Below are positions 55,646 to 64,000 of a DNA stretch of 64,000 nt, one piece after another. The position numbers were made by a program, and so were the translations under genes. The notes below the pieces were generated by a model, which did no database searches, had not been told where the DNA came from, and saw nothing but the letters and a program-made list of their open reading frames with translations. Where the stretch lies: NCBI GenBank assembly GCA_025059715.1, contig JANXCE010000002.1, positions 23,802-87,801 of the forward strand. Reading direction: 5' to 3'. Numbering within the stretch: the first letter of the stretch is position 1; each line of letters begins with the position of its first letter. This DNA comes from Caldimicrobium sp. GTDB taxonomy: Bacteria; Desulfobacterota; Thermodesulfobacteria; Thermodesulfobacteriales; Thermodesulfobacteriaceae.

Positions 55646-56674
55646 TTACCCCATACCTAACAATTTAAAAGCAAATACTACAAGGAGATTTAGAAGACTC
55701 AGGGGTATCAATATCTTCCAACTAATTCCCATTAACTGATCAAAACGATATCTTGGAAAAGTTGCTCTCACCCAGATAAATAGGAACATGAAAAAATAGA
55801 CCTTTAAAAGAAGGATCAAGGTAGGCGGAATAACTTTTAGGAAAGGGAGTAAATTAGTTAACCAAAGAGGTAGACCCCATCCTCCAAAATAACAAAGGGA
55901 AATTAATAGAGCCATTACATACATAGAAATATATTCTGCAAGGTAAAATAAGCCCATACGAAATCCCGAATACTCTGTCATATAACCTGCTACTAACTCA
56001 CTTTCCGCTTCTGGTAAATCAAAGGGAGCTCTGTTGGTTTCCGCAAAGGCACAAACTAAGAAAACAAAAAAACCAAGCACCTGAGGAAAGAGGTTCATTC
56101 CAAAAGGAGAATTGATTTGAGCTTCTACTATATCTTTCAGTTTAAAAGACTCAGCAGCTAAAATTATTCCTGCTAAGCTTAAAGTAAGGGGTATTTCATA
56201 GCTTAACATCTGGGCTGCTGATCTTAGCCCCCCCAAAAGGGAATACTTAGAACCAGAGGCATAACCACCGAGGATTATTCCATAAACGCCTATTCCAGCA
56301 AAGGCTAAAACAAGCAGAACCCCCACATGAACATCCGCTAAAATAAATTCAGGATGAAAGGGAATAACACTTAAACTTGCAAGGGAAGTTACAATAACAA
56401 TAACTGGAGCTACCTTAAACAAAAACTTATCGGCTTCTTGGGGAATAATATCCTCTTTTGTCAAAAGCTTAATTAGATCCGCAAGGGGTTGGAGCAACCC
56501 AAAGGGCCCAACCTCACGAGGACCAAGTCTCGCCTGAATTCGTCCAATTATCTTTCTTTCCGCATATACAGTATAAGCAGCATGGAAAAGTATAATTCCA
56601 AGAATCAGAAGGCCCTTTATGATGGATTGGACTGCTAAATAAAATATGCTCTCACTTGATATCATGGCGTGCAA
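55646..56674 (-). CDS. nuoH: Complex I subunit NuoH
   Basis: AERKIIGRIQARLGPREVGPFGLLQPLADLIKL; ETNRAPFDLPEAESELVAGYMTEYSG. Confidence 0.96.
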   Translation of the reverse strand: MHAMISSESIFYLAVQSIIKGLLILGIILFHAAYTVYAERKIIGRIQARLGPREVGPFGLLQPLADLIKLLTKEDIIPQEADKFLFKVAPVIVIVTSLASLSVIPFHPEFILADVHVGVLLVLAFAGIGVYGIILGGYASGSKYSLLGGLRSAAQMLSYEIPLTLSLAGIILAAESFKLKDIVEAQINSPFGMNLFPQVLGFFVFLVCAFAETNRAPFDLPEAESELVAGYMTEYSGFRMGLFYLAEYISMYVMALLISLCYFGGWGLPLWLTNLLPFLKVIPPTLILLLKVYFFMFLFIWVRATFPRYRFDQLMGISWKILIPLSLLNLLVVFAFKLLGMG

Positions 56675-57185
56675 GTCTCTCCTTTAACTCAACCAAGGAC
56701 TTAAATTCCTGCGGCTTTTCTTCTGGCTCAAGGGGATAATCCTTCCTTAATGGATGCCCCTCCCATGTCTCGGGAAGTAAGATTCGTTTTAAATTAGGAT
56801 GCCCGATAAAGGATATCCCAAATAAATCGTAAACCTCCCGTTCAAAAAAATTAGCTGAAGGGAAGTCCTCTACTATGCTTTCAATACCTTCTCCATCCTC
56901 AAGGGGAACTCTTATACGAAGGGACAATTTATGGGAAATACTATATAACTGATAAACAGCCTCAAATCTCTTTGGTTTGTTTAAAGAGGAATAGTCTACT
57001 GCGGTTAGAGTTTGTAAGTGATTAAAACCTTCCTCCCTTAGAAGCTTAATTAAATCTTTAATATAGTTTTTATCCTTAAGCACTACGAAAGTTTGACCTC
57101 TAAATTCACCTACTTCAAGAATATTCTCTCCAATTCTTGCCCTAATTCTTTCTAAAACATCCGTTAGCGACTTTGATTTCTCCAT
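56652..57185 (-). CDS. nuoC: Complex I subunit NuoC
   Basis: SANFFEREVYDLFGISFIGHPNLKRILLPETWEGHPLRKDYPL. Confidence 0.95.
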   Translation of the reverse strand: MEKSKSLTDVLERIRARIGENILEVGEFRGQTFVVLKDKNYIKDLIKLLREEGFNHLQTLTAVDYSSLNKPKRFEAVYQLYSISHKLSLRIRVPLEDGEGIESIVEDFPSANFFEREVYDLFGISFIGHPNLKRILLPETWEGHPLRKDYPLEPEEKPQEFKSLVELKERLARHDIK

Positions 57186-57204
57186 AAAAATTCTCCATGA
57201 AAAA

Positions 57205-57585
57205 TTAAAATTGAGTCCAATCTAAGTATCCTTTCTTTAGGTCATACAAAAACCCTATAAATATTAGGGTAATAAAAACCGTCATTCCAAAAAGCCCCAT
57301 AGCAGAAATTTGAGAAAAGGAAACTCCCCACAAGTACACAAAAGCTATTTCTACATCAAAAACCACAAAAAGTATAGCAATAGGAATATAGCGAATAGCA
57401 ATTCTTTGCCAGGGAAGACCACTTGGTTCATTACCGCATTCATAAGGTTTAAGTTTCTCTAAATAATAAACTTTAGGTCTAACCAGAGATCCAAAAATTA
57501 ATCCCCCAACTGCAAAGAATGTCGCAATGACAAGCATTACAAATACTGGTAAATATTTTTCGACCACATATATATCCGCTGACAC
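57205..57585 (-). CDS. nuoA: Complex I subunit NuoA
   Basis: KLKPYECGNEPSG; ILFVVFDVEIAFVYLWGV. Confidence 0.95.
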   Translation of the reverse strand: MSADIYVVEKYLPVFVMLVIATFFAVGGLIFGSLVRPKVYYLEKLKPYECGNEPSGLPWQRIAIRYIPIAILFVVFDVEIAFVYLWGVSFSQISAMGLFGMTVFITLIFIGFLYDLKKGYLDWTQF

Positions 57586-57588
57586 CGC

Positions 57589-58155
57589 TTAACCCCTATC
57601 TTTTAAGACTTGCAAATTCACCTGAATTCCTAACCTCTTTAAAGCAGGTTTATTAACCTCTGGCACTCCCCTTAAATCCCAAAATTTATTAGTATAAACA
57701 TTATTCGTATATTTTTTCACAAACTCATCCCAGTTAAGGAGCAACCTTTCCCTATCAAAAAGGAAAGATTCTCTATTTGTATCAGAATATTCAAACCACT
57801 CTGTGAGGACTATAGCTCCGACTGGACAAACCTCTTCACAGTAACCACAGTATATACAGCGTAAAGCTTCTAATTCATAATTTAACAGTTTTCGTGCCCC
57901 ATTTACATCCTCTTCATAGGTAACCTTAATACACCTTGAAGGACATACCTGAACACACTTTAAACAGGCAACACATTTAGACAGTCCAGTTTCTGGATCC
58001 CTTACCAGAGCATGTCTTCCTCGAAAGGAGGGATAAATTTTTACCGATTCCCGAGGATATTGCACGGTAACTGGCTTTTTAAAAAGAGTCTTAAGCGTAA
58101 TTAAGAGGCCTCCCAGAAGATCTTTAAATAAGATATAGTAAAGTTTTCTTCTCAT
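57589..58155 (-). CDS. nuoI: Complex I subunit NuoI (two [4Fe-4S] clusters)
   Basis: CVACLKCVQVCPSRC and CIYCGYCEEVCPVGA; FRGRHALVRDPETG. Confidence 0.94.
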   Translation of the reverse strand: MRRKLYYILFKDLLGGLLITLKTLFKKPVTVQYPRESVKIYPSFRGRHALVRDPETGLSKCVACLKCVQVCPSRCIKVTYEEDVNGARKLLNYELEALRCIYCGYCEEVCPVGAIVLTEWFEYSDTNRESFLFDRERLLLNWDEFVKKYTNNVYTNKFWDLRGVPEVNKPALKRLGIQVNLQVLKDRG

Positions 58156-59381
58156 CGATCACACTCTCCCATCACAATATCCAGAGTTCCTATTATAGTT
58201 ATTAAATCGGCAAGAAAATGCCCTTTGGCTAGTTTGGGTATAGCAGAGATATGCACAAAAGAGGGGGTTCGTATATGTAATCTATAGGGTCTTCCAGAGC
58301 CATCACTTACAAGATAGAATCCGAGTTCACCTTTAGCCCCCTCTACAGCGGAGTAGAGTTCCCCCTTGGGAATTAGCTCCACAGATTCATTTAAAAAGGC
58401 AATGAAACTACTTTCTCCCCAAGCCTCCGCTCTGAAAGCCCTTTTAAAAGAGGGCATATCCAGATCGGGAGAAAGCTCTGCACAAACAGGTCCTTCAGGA
58501 AGTCTTTCAATGCATTGTTTTATAATTTTTAGAGATTGTCTCATTTCTTGAAGTCTACACCAATATCTATCATAAGTATCACCCCTTGTGCCCACAGGCA
58601 CTTCAAAATCAACTTCACCATAGGCATCATAGGGAAAATGTTTTCTAACATCGTAGGGAACTCCACTTCCCCTAAGAGAGGGGCCTGTCAGTCCATAAGC
58701 CAAAGCCTCATTAGCACTTATTACTCCAACCCCCACAGTTCTATCAAGCCAAATTCTATTATCTGAAAGTAATCCCTCATACTCTTCAATCCTCCTCTCC
58801 ATCACTGGTATGAAGTTGTAAATTTCCTCTAAGGTCCTTTCCTCTACATCTAAACGCACCCCCCCTATTTTAGGATAGCTTACCGTCAAGCGTGCTCCGC
58901 AAATATCTTCGAAGAAATCAAGAATTCGTTCTCGTTCACGAAAACAGTATAAAAATACGGTCATAGCGCCGATATCTAAAGCATGAGTAGCTAACCATAG
59001 AAGATGACTTGCAATTCTGGCTAATTCGCAAACCATCGTTCTTAAGTATTTACCTCGCGGTGGAGGTTCAATACCTAAAATTCGCTCTACAACTAAGGCA
59101 TATCCAGTATTATTATTCATAGCACTTATATAGTCCAATCTATCCGTTAAAGGAAGCACCTGAGTATAAGTAAGATTTTCCGCAAGTTTCTCTAAACCCC
59201 TATGGAGAAATCCAATGATTGGCTCACAATCTACGATCCTTTCCCCCTCAAGAACCAGATTTAACTTTAAAACTCCGTGAGTGGAGGGATGCTGAGGGCC
59301 CATTTGGATCACAAAGGGCGAAAAAAAGGGATCTTCAGTTGAAAAGATTTGGTCCTTAGTAATTGAGCTCTTTTCTAACAT
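58152..59381 (-). CDS. nuoD: Complex I subunit NuoD
   Basis: [52 protein letters not shown]; start MLEKSS chosen. Confidence 0.95.
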   Translation of the reverse strand: MLEKSSITKDQIFSTEDPFFSPFVIQMGPQHPSTHGVLKLNLVLEGERIVDCEPIIGFLHRGLEKLAENLTYTQVLPLTDRLDYISAMNNNTGYALVVERILGIEPPPRGKYLRTMVCELARIASHLLWLATHALDIGAMTVFLYCFRERERILDFFEDICGARLTVSYPKIGGVRLDVEERTLEEIYNFIPVMERRIEEYEGLLSDNRIWLDRTVGVGVISANEALAYGLTGPSLRGSGVPYDVRKHFPYDAYGEVDFEVPVGTRGDTYDRYWCRLQEMRQSLKIIKQCIERLPEGPVCAELSPDLDMPSFKRAFRAEAWGESSFIAFLNESVELIPKGELYSAVEGAKGELGFYLVSDGSGRPYRLHIRTPSFVHISAIPKLAKGHFLADLITIIGTLDIVMGECDR

Positions 59382-59832
59382 AGGGACCCCAACTCCTTTT
59401 TTCTTCACGAATTTTCTTTCTTAGCTTTAATAACCCCTCAATGAGTGCTTCAGGCCTTGGCGGACATCCTGGCACATAAATATCTACGGGAACAATTTCA
59501 TCTACCCCTTGAACAGTGGCATAGGTTCTAAATACACCTCCCGAACAAGCACAACTTCCCATTGCTATTACCCATCGAGGTGAACTCATCTGGTCATAAA
59601 CTCTCCTTAGAATAGGAGCCATTTTATAAGTAAGAGTTCCTGCAACGATAAGACAATCTGCCTGTCTAGGTGACGCTCTAAAGATTATACCAAAGCGATC
59701 CAAATCATTACGGGCCGCACCTGCAGCCATCATTTCAATGGCACATCAGGCAAGCCCGAAGGTTACCGGCCAGATAGAGCCTGCTCGTGCCCAATTAATA
59801 AGCTCATCAATTTTTCCCCAGATAAGCTCCAT
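59356..59832 (-). CDS. nuoB: Complex I subunit NuoB read through an in-frame TGA at 59746-59748; candidate selenoprotein (Sec29)
   Basis: ATG at 59832: [28 protein letters not shown]-[TGA][19 protein letters not shown]...[15 protein letters not shown]; 159 codons including stop, one frame; TGA replaces the first Cys of the CC motif. Confidence 0.8.
59713..59728 (-). promoter_or_regulatory. Candidate bacterial SECIS apical hairpin for nuoB
   Basis: GGCUGC-AGGU-GCGGCC, apical loop 23 nt after UGA; resembles the E. coli fdhF element GGUUGC-AGGUCU-GCACC. Confidence 0.5.
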
Positions 59833-59845
59833 AAAAATTCTCCCT

Positions 59846-60364
59846 CTACCAAAGCATTGCCTTTAGATTCTCCGCAATACGCTCCGCATAGAGCTGTCTT
59901 GTCTTTTGGGTAGCTTCTTCAGGCACGGTAAAGGTCAAACATGAGGTTGTGCAACCTTCAACACAAGCAGGCCTCTGTCCTTGATCAATTCTATGCATAC
60001 AAAGATGACATTTAAAAACCTTACCAGTCTTAGAATTCCACTGAGGAATCCCCCAAGGACAGGCTTTAATACAAGATTTACAACCAATACAAAGATCCTC
60101 TCTAACATAGACTATTCCGTCCTGATTTCTTCGGGTCATCGCACCAGTAGGACAGGCTTTCATGCAAAAGGCCTCCTCACAGTGAAAACAATTTAAATAA
60201 ACAAAAAGAATCCGGGGAACCCCATTTATATCCTTAGGCCCCACAGGAAGTATGTCGCAAAAACGAGCTCCCAAAGTAACATCGTTTTCCACCTTGCAAT
60301 GCACTACACAGGCTAAACAACCAATACATCTTTTTTGATCTTGAGTTATAACGTATTTGCTCAT
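59846..60364 (-). CDS. DMSO-reductase-family FeS subunit (DmsB/PsrB/SoeB-like)
   Basis: Four Cys clusters: [59 protein letters not shown]. Confidence 0.93.
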   Translation of the reverse strand: MSKYVITQDQKRCIGCLACVVHCKVENDVTLGARFCDILPVGPKDINGVPRILFVYLNCFHCEEAFCMKACPTGAMTRRNQDGIVYVREDLCIGCKSCIKACPWGIPQWNSKTGKVFKCHLCMHRIDQGQRPACVEGCTTSCLTFTVPEEATQKTRQLYAERIAENLKAMLW

Positions 60365-60376
60365 CGTATGCCCTCC

Positions 60377-62461
60377 TCACTGAGCTTTCTTGATACTTAT
60401 AAATGTCTCAAAGAGAGGACAGTTACCTCCAATGGATACCTTTAATTTTCCTTGCATGAGCCTTACATCGCTTGCTCCTTTTCCATAGGATCTTGTTCTC
60501 AGGGGCACAGGATCTCCAAAGCCATGTAACATAAAGGCAATCTCTGGATGAACCAGGGAGGAGACCCTAACTGTTATCTTTTCCTTAACTCCATTAGCTG
60601 AAACTTCTACTAAATCACCATCTTTAACTCCAATTTTTTTAGCAAAAGAGGGATGAATATATAGATGATTTTCAGGAACTAGTTCGTTTAAAATAGGGTT
60701 ATTGCTTGTGGTTCTCCCCTGGGTATGCACAGCAACTTTTCCCGTAATTAGTCTAAGGGTATTTTCTGGAGGGGTTTGAGGTCTCTCATAAGGGGCAAAG
60801 GATGGGATACCTGCTTTTTCAAGAAATTCCGAATAAATTTCAATCTTGCCAGAAGGAGTGTCAAACTTTAGGTTATTTCTATCATACCAAATAGGTTCCT
60901 TTGTAAGATCTATGATTCCCCTTTGGCTAAAATCCTCAAAGGTAAAGCCTGTTCCTTCCAATTGCCAATTAACCATTTCAATCTCATTTTTCCAGGGGAA
61001 AAACTCACCCTTCCCTAGTCTTTCCGCTAAGGCCTTAAAGATCTGAAACCTGCTTCTGGAATCAAATCTTGGCTCTATTACCTTTTGCCTGAGGGCAAGT
61101 TGGGGCCTAAGTCCTCTTCTTACAATAACATTGTCCGTTCTTTCTAAATAAGTGGATTCGGGCAAAATTACATCCGCATACCAGCCTGTCCAACTCCAAT
61201 TTACATCAATAGAAACCACTAAATCCAGCTTTTCAAAGGCTTTAATCCATGTCTCAGGTTCAGGCATAGAGGCCAGGGGATCGTGTCTCATGGCAATGTA
61301 GGCTTTCACCGGATAAGGGTCTCCTCTCTCAATAACCTCAGGTAACCTTTGAAGTAGCCCCCACTGAGCTCTAATCCAAGGATAGGTTGAACCTGCTCCA
61401 TCACACCTTTCTTCAGTAACCTTTGGCGCAAGAGCGGTAGGTTGTTTAATCTTTACTCCGGCATCTGCTGCCCCTTTAGCAATTACAATTCCCCCCTTTG
61501 CTTCATAACTGCCCATCAAGGCATTTAAGGCGTAGATAGCCCTTCTAAAATAAAAGTCCTGTTCATTCCAGGCAGTCATCCAACCGGGATGAAATATCAC
61601 TGAAGGCTTAGCTTCAGCAGCCTCCTGAGCAATTTTCACTATTTCTTCCGCTGGAATTCCAGTCTCTTTCTCTGCCCAGGATGGAGTATAGGGCTGAATA
61701 AAGGTTCTTAAATAATCCAAACCTATTACATTTTTATTAACGAAATCTACATCGTAAAGATTATTATTTATAATTACATTAAGGAGGGCCAAAGCAAGGG
61801 CATAATCTGTTCCTGGATTTATCATAAAGAACTTGTAAGCTTTAGATGCGGTATAAGTCCAGCGCACATCTATGTATACTAACTTGCCACCCGAGCTAAT
61901 CATGTCAATAACATTTCTGGCTTCTCCAGTGATTAAACTCTCTAAGAGATTTCTGCCAAAAACTACCATATATTTGCAGTTTTTGTAATCATAGCTTACT
62001 GTATTGCGAGCATGCCCTGCAATACTCATATGGGCATTATGCACCGAGTTAGAACAAGTGGCGTGGTGAGTAAAGTAGTTAGGAGACCCTATGGCTCTTA
62101 AAAAAAGCTTGTGGAGTTCTGTGTGCGGTCCACCCCTGTCACTAAGAGCTATAGCTCTAGCCCCGTATTTTTCAATTACCCCCTTTAGTTTGTCCGCTAT
62201 AAAATCAAGGGCCTCGTCCCAGCTTACTCTACGCCACTGACCTGATCCCCTCTCTCCATCACGAATCATGGGATATTGAGGTCTTTCATTATCATACTCA
62301 AAGGCAACTCCAGCTGCCCCTCTGGGACAAAGACTCTTTGCTCCAAACACATGGGGATTACCCCAAATGTGCTTTATTACTTCATTTTCAACCTCAACCA
62401 TAATAGGACATCTTCCCGTGCACATACAACATAAACTATACACAATTCTTCTGTTTATCAT
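60377..62461 (-). CDS. Molybdopterin oxidoreductase, DMSO-reductase superfamily, no apparent signal peptide
   Basis: CCMCTGRCPIMVEVENEVIKHIWGNP FeS motif, ALSDRGGPHTEL, ATCSNSVHNAH, C-terminal molybdopterin dinucleotide-binding segment; N-terminus MINRRIVYSLCCMC has no TAT signal. Confidence 0.92.
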   Translation of the reverse strand: MINRRIVYSLCCMCTGRCPIMVEVENEVIKHIWGNPHVFGAKSLCPRGAAGVAFEYDNERPQYPMIRDGERGSGQWRRVSWDEALDFIADKLKGVIEKYGARAIALSDRGGPHTELHKLFLRAIGSPNYFTHHATCSNSVHNAHMSIAGHARNTVSYDYKNCKYMVVFGRNLLESLITGEARNVIDMISSGGKLVYIDVRWTYTASKAYKFFMINPGTDYALALALLNVIINNNLYDVDFVNKNVIGLDYLRTFIQPYTPSWAEKETGIPAEEIVKIAQEAAEAKPSVIFHPGWMTAWNEQDFYFRRAIYALNALMGSYEAKGGIVIAKGAADAGVKIKQPTALAPKVTEERCDGAGSTYPWIRAQWGLLQRLPEVIERGDPYPVKAYIAMRHDPLASMPEPETWIKAFEKLDLVVSIDVNWSWTGWYADVILPESTYLERTDNVIVRRGLRPQLALRQKVIEPRFDSRSRFQIFKALAERLGKGEFFPWKNEIEMVNWQLEGTGFTFEDFSQRGIIDLTKEPIWYDRNNLKFDTPSGKIEIYSEFLEKAGIPSFAPYERPQTPPENTLRLITGKVAVHTQGRTTSNNPILNELVPENHLYIHPSFAKKIGVKDGDLVEVSANGVKEKITVRVSSLVHPEIAFMLHGFGDPVPLRTRSYGKGASDVRLMQGKLKVSIGGNCPLFETFISIKKAQ

Positions 62462-62532
62462 AAATAACCTCCTTTTGGCTTTTGTCCTCTATTTTAATAA
62501 AATGCCTCTATACTGAAGTTACTCAAAATTTA

Positions 62533-62547
62533 ACAAAAAACATGCCC
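62533..62547 (-). promoter_or_regulatory. Candidate sigma54 -24/-12 promoter upstream of the Mo-oxidoreductase/complex I operon
   Basis: Minus strand GGGCATGTTTTTTGT (GG and TTG at sigma54 spacing, final C is T). Confidence 0.4.
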
Positions 62548-62596
62548 ACTTGTCACTTCTTAAATCAACAAAAAAACTAACCAAAAAACTATTCCC

Positions 62597-62636
62597 TTGC
62601 CCCAAATAGCACAAACCCTTGTCCCTTTTGGAACAA
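62597..62636. promoter_or_regulatory. Tandem palindromic activator site (shared element, copy 2)
   Basis: TTGCCCC-AAAT-AGCACAA and TTGTCCC-TTTT-GGAACAA, centres 22 bp apart. Confidence 0.62.
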
Positions 62637-62749
62637 TAACATAATCTCTGTCTCTAACATCATCACTATTTGTGTAATTGATTAACAGGCACGCTTTTTG
62701 TAACTTACTCTGTAAATTCCCCTTTCCTCCTCCCCCTCCCTACATCATA

Positions 62750-62776
62750 CCCCTCCCGTCCCCCTCCCGGGAGGGG
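62750..62776 (-). other. G-quadruplex-capable tract overlapping a 16-bp perfect palindrome
   Basis: Minus strand GGGAGGGGGACGGGAGGGG; overlaps ccctcccgggaggg palindrome. Confidence 0.6.
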
Positions 62777-62805
62777 TTCTCTGTCATAGAGGTTTAAAAG
62801 TCTGC

Positions 62806-63432
62806 TTACCAGTAAGAGGTCTCTAAAAGAAGCTTTAAGGTTTGAGCCTCGAAGTTAAACCCTCTAATCACAAATTGACCATCTTGGAAGAAGGTAATAA
62901 GTGGCCCCTTTAGATGATAGGATTCAAAGGCATAAAATAGAGAACTTTTTAAGTTTAAAATTTCACAAAGAAAGGCCCTTATAAAGCCTCCGTGAGTAAA
63001 AACAATATATAATCCCTCTTCCTTAAGACCTAAGATATGGAGCCAAAACATACGAGCCCTATCCCTAAGGGCTCTTATAGACTCTCCCTTTGGAGGAGCT
63101 AAGGTATCATCTATAAATCTTTCCCAGAAAAGCGCTTCCTTATGTATACTTTCCCTTGGTTTTCCTGTCCACTCTCCATAATCAATTTCCTTTAATTCCT
63201 CTCTAACTTCTAAAGTAAGGCCCTTTCTTTCCGCTAATAATTTAGCGGGATATAGAGCTCTTTTAAGAGGACTTGAGAATATCCCCTTAATTGAAAGGGA
63301 TACTAACTGGCCCACTAATTCTTCAGACTTCTTTTGTCCTTCTACTGATAAGGGAACATCCATCTGTCCATAAAAAAGAGCGCGATAACATTCCTCAATT
63401 TGACCGTGCCTAATAAGAAAGAAGTGTTTCAT
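62806..63432 (-). CDS. Histidine phosphatase family protein (CobC/phosphoglycerate mutase-like)
   Basis: FFLIRHGQIEE, FSSPLKRALYPAKLLAE, FTHGGFIRAFL. Confidence 0.88.
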   Translation of the reverse strand: MKHFFLIRHGQIEECYRALFYGQMDVPLSVEGQKKSEELVGQLVSLSIKGIFSSPLKRALYPAKLLAERKGLTLEVREELKEIDYGEWTGKPRESIHKEALFWERFIDDTLAPPKGESIRALRDRARMFWLHILGLKEEGLYIVFTHGGFIRAFLCEILNLKSSLFYAFESYHLKGPLITFFQDGQFVIRGFNFEAQTLKLLLETSYW

Positions 63433-63436
63433 CTAT

Positions 63437-63937
63437 TTAAGAAGAAGTCTGTTTTTCTTCTAAGCTCAATATGTAGGCAAAGTCTATCTCAAGGAGTTGT
63501 CGAAATTTTTCATTTATATTTTTCCAGACAAAATTTACTGGGCATTTATCATCCCTGGGACAGATATTAGGATTATCTACACATCTGTTTATGGCAATTC
63601 TACCTACAAAACTCTCTAACACACTTAAGAGGGTTATATTTTCTGGCGGTCTCCTCAAGCGATAGCCTCCCTTTTTACCTCGATGGATCTCCACAATACC
63701 TGCATTCTCTAAAGTCTGTCCTATTCTTGCCAAGACACTCATAGGTATATCCATAGCCTTACTTATTTCCGCTCTTGAGGCAACCTTTTGGGGGTTTTTT
63801 GCTAAATAAAGCACCATTCTGACTGCATAATCCTCTAAAATACCAAATTCCATAAAAACTCCTTGTATTAGTTTCTTAAGTTTACCAATAATTTTTACAA
63901 ATTTTTCTTTTTTGTCAACCACCTTGTATAAGTCCAT
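63437..63937 (-). CDS. Rrf2-family transcriptional regulator with three-Cys FeS-type motif
   Basis: YAVRMVLYLAKNPQKVASRAEISKAMDIP; GGYRLRRPPENITLL; CVDNPNICPRDDKC; start may be the internal Met (MEFGILEDYAVRM). Confidence 0.9.
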   Translation of the reverse strand: MDLYKVVDKKEKFVKIIGKLKKLIQGVFMEFGILEDYAVRMVLYLAKNPQKVASRAEISKAMDIPMSVLARIGQTLENAGIVEIHRGKKGGYRLRRPPENITLLSVLESFVGRIAINRCVDNPNICPRDDKCPVNFVWKNINEKFRQLLEIDFAYILSLEEKQTSS

Positions 63938-64000
63938 ATGATTTTAGACTGAGGGGAATTCTCATAAAATTTATAACAAATCCACTCCAAAGGCGATACA
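63925..64000 (-). mobile_element. IS remnant C, right terminus (runs off the window)
   Basis: tgtataagtccatatgattttagactgaggggaattctcataaaatttataacaaatcc nearly identical to 21600 onward. Confidence 0.85.

Noticed and set aside
59356-59733. nuoB as a 125-aa gene starting at the internal Met
   Set aside because: Would lose the conserved N-terminal segment and both N2 cysteines; the upstream frame to 59832 is clearly NuoB.

Overview
This 64 kb window is AT-rich, gene-dense bacterial chromosome. Gene content (pst/pho, cytoplasmic Mo-oxidoreductase, multihaem cytochrome, TauE/SafE exporters, complex I without NuoEFG) looks like an anaerobic chemolithotroph, possibly Thermodesulfobacteria-like; the taxon is an inference. 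Main blocks: (1) pstS(partial)-pstC-pstA-pstB-phoU-EAL-GGDEF-phoB/phoR-like operon; (2) minus-strand housekeeping genes parA-like, ubiA-like, yicC-like, miaA, mutL, PIN/TRAM, CarD-like; (3) a roughly 12-haem cytochrome c with an in-frame TGA; (4) radical SAM, ssb, hemA, ccsA/hemX-like, UspA; (5) IS remnants and a decayed DNA methyltransferase near 21.6-22.9 kb; (6) tlyA, HDOD-GGDEF, proA, nadD, mutS, LysM-amidase, DUF1343/NamZ-like, DHH, obgE, proB; (7) a PhnD / split-TauE / UspA operon next to a PhnD-sensor hybrid kinase, with an IS remnant between; (8) dnaE and a sigma54-type activator; (9) a complex I operon lacking nuoEFG and headed by a signal-less molybdopterin oxidoreductase plus an FeS protein; (10) a histidine phosphatase and an Rrf2 regulator. 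Strongest observations: nuoB has an in-frame TGA exactly at the first Cys of the N2-cluster CC motif (GLA-U-CAIEMM), followed by an fdhF-like candidate SECIS hairpin. The multihaem cytochrome also has an in-frame TGA. Together they suggest selenocysteine insertion. In addition, the PhnD/TauE/UspA operon and the Mo-oxidoreductase/complex I operon share a tandem-palindrome element with the same 22-bp centre spacing, each upstream of a sigma54-like -24/-12 sequence.
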